A stretch of DNA of 64,000 bases from Mucidula mucida. Taxonomy: Eukaryota > Basidiomycota > Agaricomycetes > Agaricales > Physalacriaceae. The notes under the pieces are model-generated. The model was not told the DNA's origin and made no database searches. It was given only the letters and a program-made list of their open reading frames with translations. The stretch is from positions 1,302,001 to 1,366,000 of the forward strand of contig JADNYV010000001.1 of NCBI GenBank assembly GCA_015501055.1, written 5' to 3'. Numbering within the stretch: the stretch's first letter is position 1; every line of letters begins with the position of its first letter. The position numbers were made by a program, and so were the translations under genes. Positions 58,706 through 64,000 of this stretch are shown here, piece after piece.

Positions 58706-61700
58706 TTGCAGCGTCCAACGCCATTCCAGCACGACTCCAACGTCCGACCTCTTGTTCCGGCTGTCAATCTGGACAAGCCACTACCGCCCATGCCTCCTCC
58801 CCAGCAGGAGGGCTATTATGATGGATTATATCGGACCTCGTGGATAGACTATTCGGATGCTGAAGAGCAGAATGGAAATATAGGTGAGCACCACACTTTC
58901 TGTGACAACGCCCAAGTTGGGGGGGTTGAGCGTTGCTTCCCAATTCGTGTTGAGGCCCCTTTCGTTTTGGCCATCCTCACACTTCCATGTTCGATGTTGT
59001 CATCTCTCGCGGACAGTATCGTTGACCACAATCCAGACTTAGATGCCCATCTGCGCGGCTTCCAGGCCCCTATACGCACGCTGTTGCCGACGATGCACAA
59101 CGGTACATACGGTCGAGCAAGGGCGCCCACGCTGCCCTCATCACTGGCAGGTGCTCCTATTGATAACCAATGGACACCTCCATCTTCCTCCGACATCCGG
59201 CCAGCTTTCTCTGCCAATCATTCAGAGTCAATCATCACCCTTAATTCACCATCGTCACCCCACTTTTCGCCTGGCCAATCCTTTCATTCGCCTCTCATTC
59301 GCTCCGCCTCCGAAGGAGAATCCTCATTTCAATCCAATGTCGGCAGGTCGCGGTCGCTCTCCAGGTCGTCCAAATCTATGTTTGGCACGGATCCCTCCCA
59401 ATTTCCTGATCCATACCCTTTCCGACCGCCGCACCATCACCTCGTCTCATCGCCGCCGGGCCTGTCGTCTGCAGACTCGTCTTCTGCTTCGACACGCTCA
59501 TCTGCCTATGCGTCGTCGGGTAGTGCTATGGTTTCGGGAGAGTTTAGTCTTGTTCACGTCGCGTCAGGTGAAGACGATGCGTCCGTGGGTGTGGGAATCA
59601 CGTCAGATGCCGTGGTGCAGCTGTTGGCTAGCGACGCGTTGTCTTCTTCATCAACTCAAGGCATGCAGTCTCGCGCTCCTATAGATCGGACGAGGTGGTC
59701 TGAAGGGAGTATTCGCTCCCGCTCCTCTTCAATCGGCAATACTACCTCGTCTTATGGACACGAGCACTATGTTTCCAGACTCCATGAAAAACCAAGTTTT
59801 GACATGGGTTGGCATACAGTTGATGAGAGAGACGAGGTCGGTATTAGCGAGGAGGATACCGATGACGACCCATCTCTTGACGATGATGACTACGACGATG
59901 AGGATGAGGATGACAGGACCTCCGCCGCCGTCATAGCAGAGGAAGGCAGGGGCCTCATTGTGCAGGGCGATAGCGTTCCACTTTCGCAGCTTTCTGTCGA
60001 ATTGGGTATGTTCCATGCTCCTTCTTTTATGACCTCTCTCAAATGTTCTTGCAGGAACTACACATCTGCTCGTCGGGTCTTCCAATAACCCCAATGCGAT
60101 GCCAGGGTTTTTGACCAACAACGTCCCACCAATATCTTCAACCCTCCTCGCATTGGATATATCAGCTAATTTCCTTGGCGCGTTACCTCCCGTCCTTGCC
60201 CTATGTCACAATCTCGAGGAGCTTAATATTGCGTCTAATCCTTTACGCGTCCTGCCTGTTTTCCTGGCTGACCTCGTCAACCTGCGAGTCATCATCGCTG
60301 ATTCGACTGGCATAGGCACCTTGCCAGATACTCTGGTTGATCTTGAAAAACTCCATACTATCAGCGTTCGGAGAAATAAGATGCATGCCCTTCCAAGCTG
60401 GCTCTGTCTTCTACCTGCATTGCAAACTCTCTGTGTGGACGGCAATCCTTTTCAAGGACCTTGGAAAGCGTTGGTCGAGCCCTTGTTAGCAAAGACACCT
60501 ATGACACCTCTCTATCCACCTTCCACTCCGATGTTCCCTCTTCCGTCCGCTAGCCTTAACAGTCAGAGTGAAACCGAAACGGACGGAGGAACTGATGATG
60601 ACGGTTCAGTTCCGCCTAGCGCCGTGTCGCACAAATTTCTCTCGCCCGAGGACGAGGATTATACCATAACACCTGCCAAAACACTCCCCGTCCAGCCTAT
60701 ACCTCTTCCATCGCCAGCCATGTCATCAGAGCCACCTACATCTCGACCACTCATGAGGACGAGGACAACCCCAAATCGTTCGTATACCCGAGCCAAAAGT
60801 ACGGGTACAGACCCACAGGAGCAGACTGTGCCACCACCTAGTGATTCATCTTTGCAACCTGACCATGGTCATTTTGGCGATCGCGAGTTGCGCAAGATGA
60901 AAAGTGCAGGAGACTTGCGCCGCGGAAAAACAAACGGATTACCGGATCCAGCGCGGCCTCCGTTTAACCAGTTTGCGGCGTCTAGCTCAAACCTTCTCAC
61001 TCTGAAGGATCAGCCTCCGACACCCGAACGCCCTCCAAATAAGCGATACGCAAGTCTTGGAGCTTCTACAGCATTGGGTAGCAGTCCTTCATCTGTCAAA
61101 ACCAGACCAGCTTTGACATCGTCACTGTGGGACAATATCTCGGAGAATGGTGAAGAACTCGATGACGAAACACATTACGGTCGCAGCTCCTTCGTTCCGG
61201 AGCTTACTTCTTCCCCCCGAATATCAAACGAAGACTCTGGAGATCCAAAAGCCACGGTCAGACCGAGGTATGGTAAGGATGGCAAGGAAAAAGGGAGTCG
61301 ATGGGGTTTCCTAAAGAAGATGTCGATGGGTAAGATGAAACCAGATACCCCTCCTTCGCGTCCCTCAATGGGCCCTGCGCTCAATGGGACTCATCCTCGA
61401 ACCGGACCTATGAGCGCCGCTCAGCGGCTCAGCAGGTCACCGCAGATAGACGTTCGGTTTTCCACGACTGGTATTCTAGATGCGTTTACATCCCCTCCTC
61501 AATCGACCGCGGACCAAAAACCTGAGATTGCGAACTTGACCATTCCTTCTCCGGCGTCCTCTTCGAATCTGCTAGCTCCTCCCTCCCCTATGCCTCGTTC
61601 CGGTAAACGTCGAAGCTTCCTCCCGTTCGATACACCGATTTCCCTAAGTATACCAGAAGCTTCAACGTTTGTACCTGGCGTTACAGCCACAAACGATGAT

Positions 61701-63689
61701 GATTCCGAACCTCGCGCACGCTCTCCTAGCCCTGCTATAGACAGTGAAAAACTCATCCGCCGAGAGGAGGAGCGGGCCAGAGAAGCTTACATGCGTGCTT
61801 TGCGCTCCGTCATGGCTTATCTCAAAGATATGAATGATTTGGGTGCTTCACAACAGCCCAGCGTTCTACCGAGTCCCGCATCGGAAGAACCGACGACAAG
61901 ATCTCGCCGACCAACCCTTGTAGACGGTGGCAGAGAGGTTTCGATGGCTTTGAGTGGAACTACTATAGTCTCCTCGGATTCTAGCCAGTTACGGTCTCGG
62001 GAATCGATTGCAGGACTGCGAAGTGGAGGTTCACTGCAGACGATGAGTGTTGCCACGACTGATAGTAATGGGTCGTCTGAGGAGAGGGTCTACAAGGATG
62101 ACAAAACGAAACGGTCTATGGTAGTCCGGGAAATCGTCGTGTACGGGTCCCTTATTTGCTACTTTTCTCGACAGCTGATTTGTCTTTTAGGACCGAACGT
62201 ACCTACGTTAACGGCTTGCAGGAGCTCATGGATATATATATCAAGCCAGGCTGCGCCCCGGTCAACATGCTCACGGGCGTCAGTTCGAGCAAGGAAACTG
62301 TTGTGCCCGCTGCAGAGAGAAAGGTTGTTTCAATGGCGTGGACGCTCTATTTTCTTTCCATAAAGAAAGCTTTCTTCCTGCTCTTGAGATGGCAGCTGCT
62401 CCTCTCATGAAACCAGCCGGTCAGCAGGATCCCGATACGGACGGCCAGCTGGCTCTGAACGTAGCTAAGGCTGTTGGAAATATATTCGTTAAACATGCCG
62501 CGTTCATGAAGATGTATTCCAGTTACATCAAGTGCGTCCTTCTCTCATGATAATCCGTTTGACGCTAAAATGTTACCAGTAACTTTGACAGTTCCGTTCA
62601 AAGAGTGAAATACTGGACTTCTGATCGACAACCGTCTGGAAATTCAAGTGCGGGGAGTACATTATCACCGTCCTCGAGCACTGCTCAATTAGTTGGATTC
62701 GGGTTGACGATGTCGGCTGTATCAGCTCCCGGCGTTGCCGACAGCAGTGCTGGTCCGGCGGGATTGCCCAATCTCTCCAGCAGCCAACGTAAACGAATAC
62801 GAGCGTATCTAAAACGTTGTAGGCTCAATCCTCGTCACTCGCAACTCAATCTCGAGGGTTACCTCCTACTTCCGGTGCAACGGATACCGCGATACCGTCT
62901 TCTCGTAAGTCGATGTGGATTTTCATTGAACGTTTCCTTATTGTACGCAGCTTGAGGAATTGCTAAGGAGCACACCACCCAGCTATGAACTTGTTGAAGA
63001 TCCATTAGATCGAGCGCTAGCTGAAATTTCGTTGCTGGCCAACAACATGAATGAAGGAAAGCGTGAGTCTGAATCTCGACGGAAGCTGGTACAGTGGCAA
63101 TCGCGCATACGGGGCAAGTTTCCCAGTCCTCTGGTTCAGCCGCATCGGTGAGTTTGATTCATCGCACTCTGAGCTTTGCTAATTGTTGATAATTACTAGT
63201 CGACTCATAATGGATGGTACGCTGCTGTTGACTCGGGTGGTCCGGAAAGCGGTGGTGTCCTTTGAAGCCATTAATGCTCAAGGGGATGCGTCATCTGTCC
63301 AGGTGGATTGCTTAGCTCCAGAACTGACGCCGAGACCTTTGGTGGGCATTTTGTGTAATGATCTTCTCGTGTTGTGCAGGGATCCGTCAGAGGGGCAAGA
63401 TCCACATTCTGCTGTTGATCTTTGGGCGGTGCTACGAATGCAGACACTACCTCAACCTGCAAGTATAGTACATGGCAATGGTAGGCATTATTCTCTTGCG
63501 TCGTTCATTATGCTAACAACGCTTCAGCCTTGCGGCTCGTGGACAATAAGGCCATACTGTACTTCGATGCCCCATCTTCATCTGATGCCCTGAACTGGTT
63601 CCGAGGTGTGTTTTAGTCTTCGTTCTGACCTTTCCTTACCTGTCTTCACTGCAGCTATTAATCTGCACATACCCGCGTCGAAGACCTAG
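58706..63689 (+). CDS. LRR-DH-PH protein (putative Rho guanine nucleotide exchange factor)
   Basis: The clear coding part begins near 58706 (NVRPLVPAVNLDKPLPPMPPP; first in-frame ATG 58790); the true start exon is unresolved. A long Ser-rich, then acidic, region leads to leucine-rich repeats at 60.1-60.5 kb (LLALDISANFLGALPPVLAL, NLEELNIASNPLRVLP, LHTISVRRNKMHALPSWL). Another disordered stretch ends in a DH domain: DRTYVNGLQELMDIYIKP, FLPALEMAAAPL, VKHAAFMKMYSSYIK and the conserved CR3-like YLLLPVQRIPRYRLLLEELLR. A PH domain follows (RLIMDGTLLLTRVVRKA, LCNDLLVLCRD, ALRLVDNKAILYF, DALNWFRAINLHI), with stop at 63687. DH-PH proteins activate Rho/Cdc42 GTPases in polarity and cell-wall signalling; the N-terminal LRR partner is unknown. 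Confidence 0.8.
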
Positions 63690-64000
63690 AAGATCTAATC
63701 ATCTTTCACCCTCATTTCTTTCCATTATTGCATATCATCACGTCGTGCTCGTAGTAATGTTGCTCGATCGTTCACGTCCAATCCTTTGTCTCCTTACTTA
63801 TTCTGTTTGTACCTACATAAAGTACACTCATCGTTCTACAATATTCAAACGGCGTCGTTAACTGTATCGCCGCGTAAATATGAAAAATTTTCGACTACAA
63901 AGGAGGGATCGTATGCCGTATCACATCTGTTGGTCTAAGGTTGAGAATTGTTATCAAGTGAGTACAAAAACACTCACCAACCAAGCCCAGAAGGCTTCGA
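63690..64000. other. 3' flank at the window end
   Basis: Pyrimidine-rich 3' region of the Rho GEF gene. No further gene can be supported. Confidence 0.5.

Noticed and set aside
1..64000. CRISPR arrays, phage, transposons or a secondary-metabolite cluster
   Set aside because: No repeats, integrase, transposase, reverse transcriptase, PKS, NRPS or terpene synthase sequences were seen.

Overview
The window reads as ordinary nuclear DNA of a basidiomycete fungus, most likely a mushroom-forming agaricomycete. It is gene-dense on both strands. Genes are broken by many introns of about 45-60 nt with GT..AG (occasionally GC..AG) borders, and intergenic gaps are short. The families fit: agaric-type F-box proteins, a fungal allantoate-permease-like transporter, septin, ATG16, fungal Ies1 proteins and long low-complexity fungal regulators. 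I see no operons, CRISPR arrays, phage, transposons, rRNA or convincing tRNA genes. All gene models were built by hand from splice signals and protein-family conservation.

Layout. 0.1-7 kb: RBM26/27-type RNA-binding protein, F-box protein, PXA-domain protein. 6.9-16.2 kb: membrane protein, branched-chain aminotransferase, 6-phosphogluconolactonase, oxysterol-binding protein, 6-phosphogluconate dehydrogenase. 16.4-21.5 kb: ASNSD1-like protein and an MFS transporter. 21.9-31.1 kb: Ypt7/Rab7 divergent from ATG16, a TIA1/Pub1-like protein, prohibitin-1 divergent from a mitochondrial aconitase. 31.2-40.5 kb: MSH1 divergent from a Cdc11-type septin, then a MIT-domain protein. 41.2-50 kb: an Ies1-like protein, a type I membrane protein, a long alpha/beta-hydrolase and an F-box-like/LRR protein. 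50.6-58 kb: a lysophospholipid acyltransferase, TIM8, a second Ies1 and two hypothetical genes. 58.7-63.7 kb: an LRR-DH-PH Rho GEF.

Several genes act in shared processes. Four products belong to or are addressed to mitochondria (PHB1, aconitase, TIM8, MSH1), and the aminotransferase may be too. Two consecutive enzymes of the oxidative pentose phosphate pathway flank the oxysterol-binding protein gene. Ypt7 and ATG16, both in the autophagy-vacuole route, share a promoter region.

I do not find a novel defence, mobile or biosynthetic system. The unusual features are these: at least six genes each appear to carry one single-base indel, more likely sequence error than decay; five GC-AG introns; very small exons (8, 9, 10 and 14 nt), including a five-exon TIM8; and two divergent Ies1 paralogues 10 kb apart.
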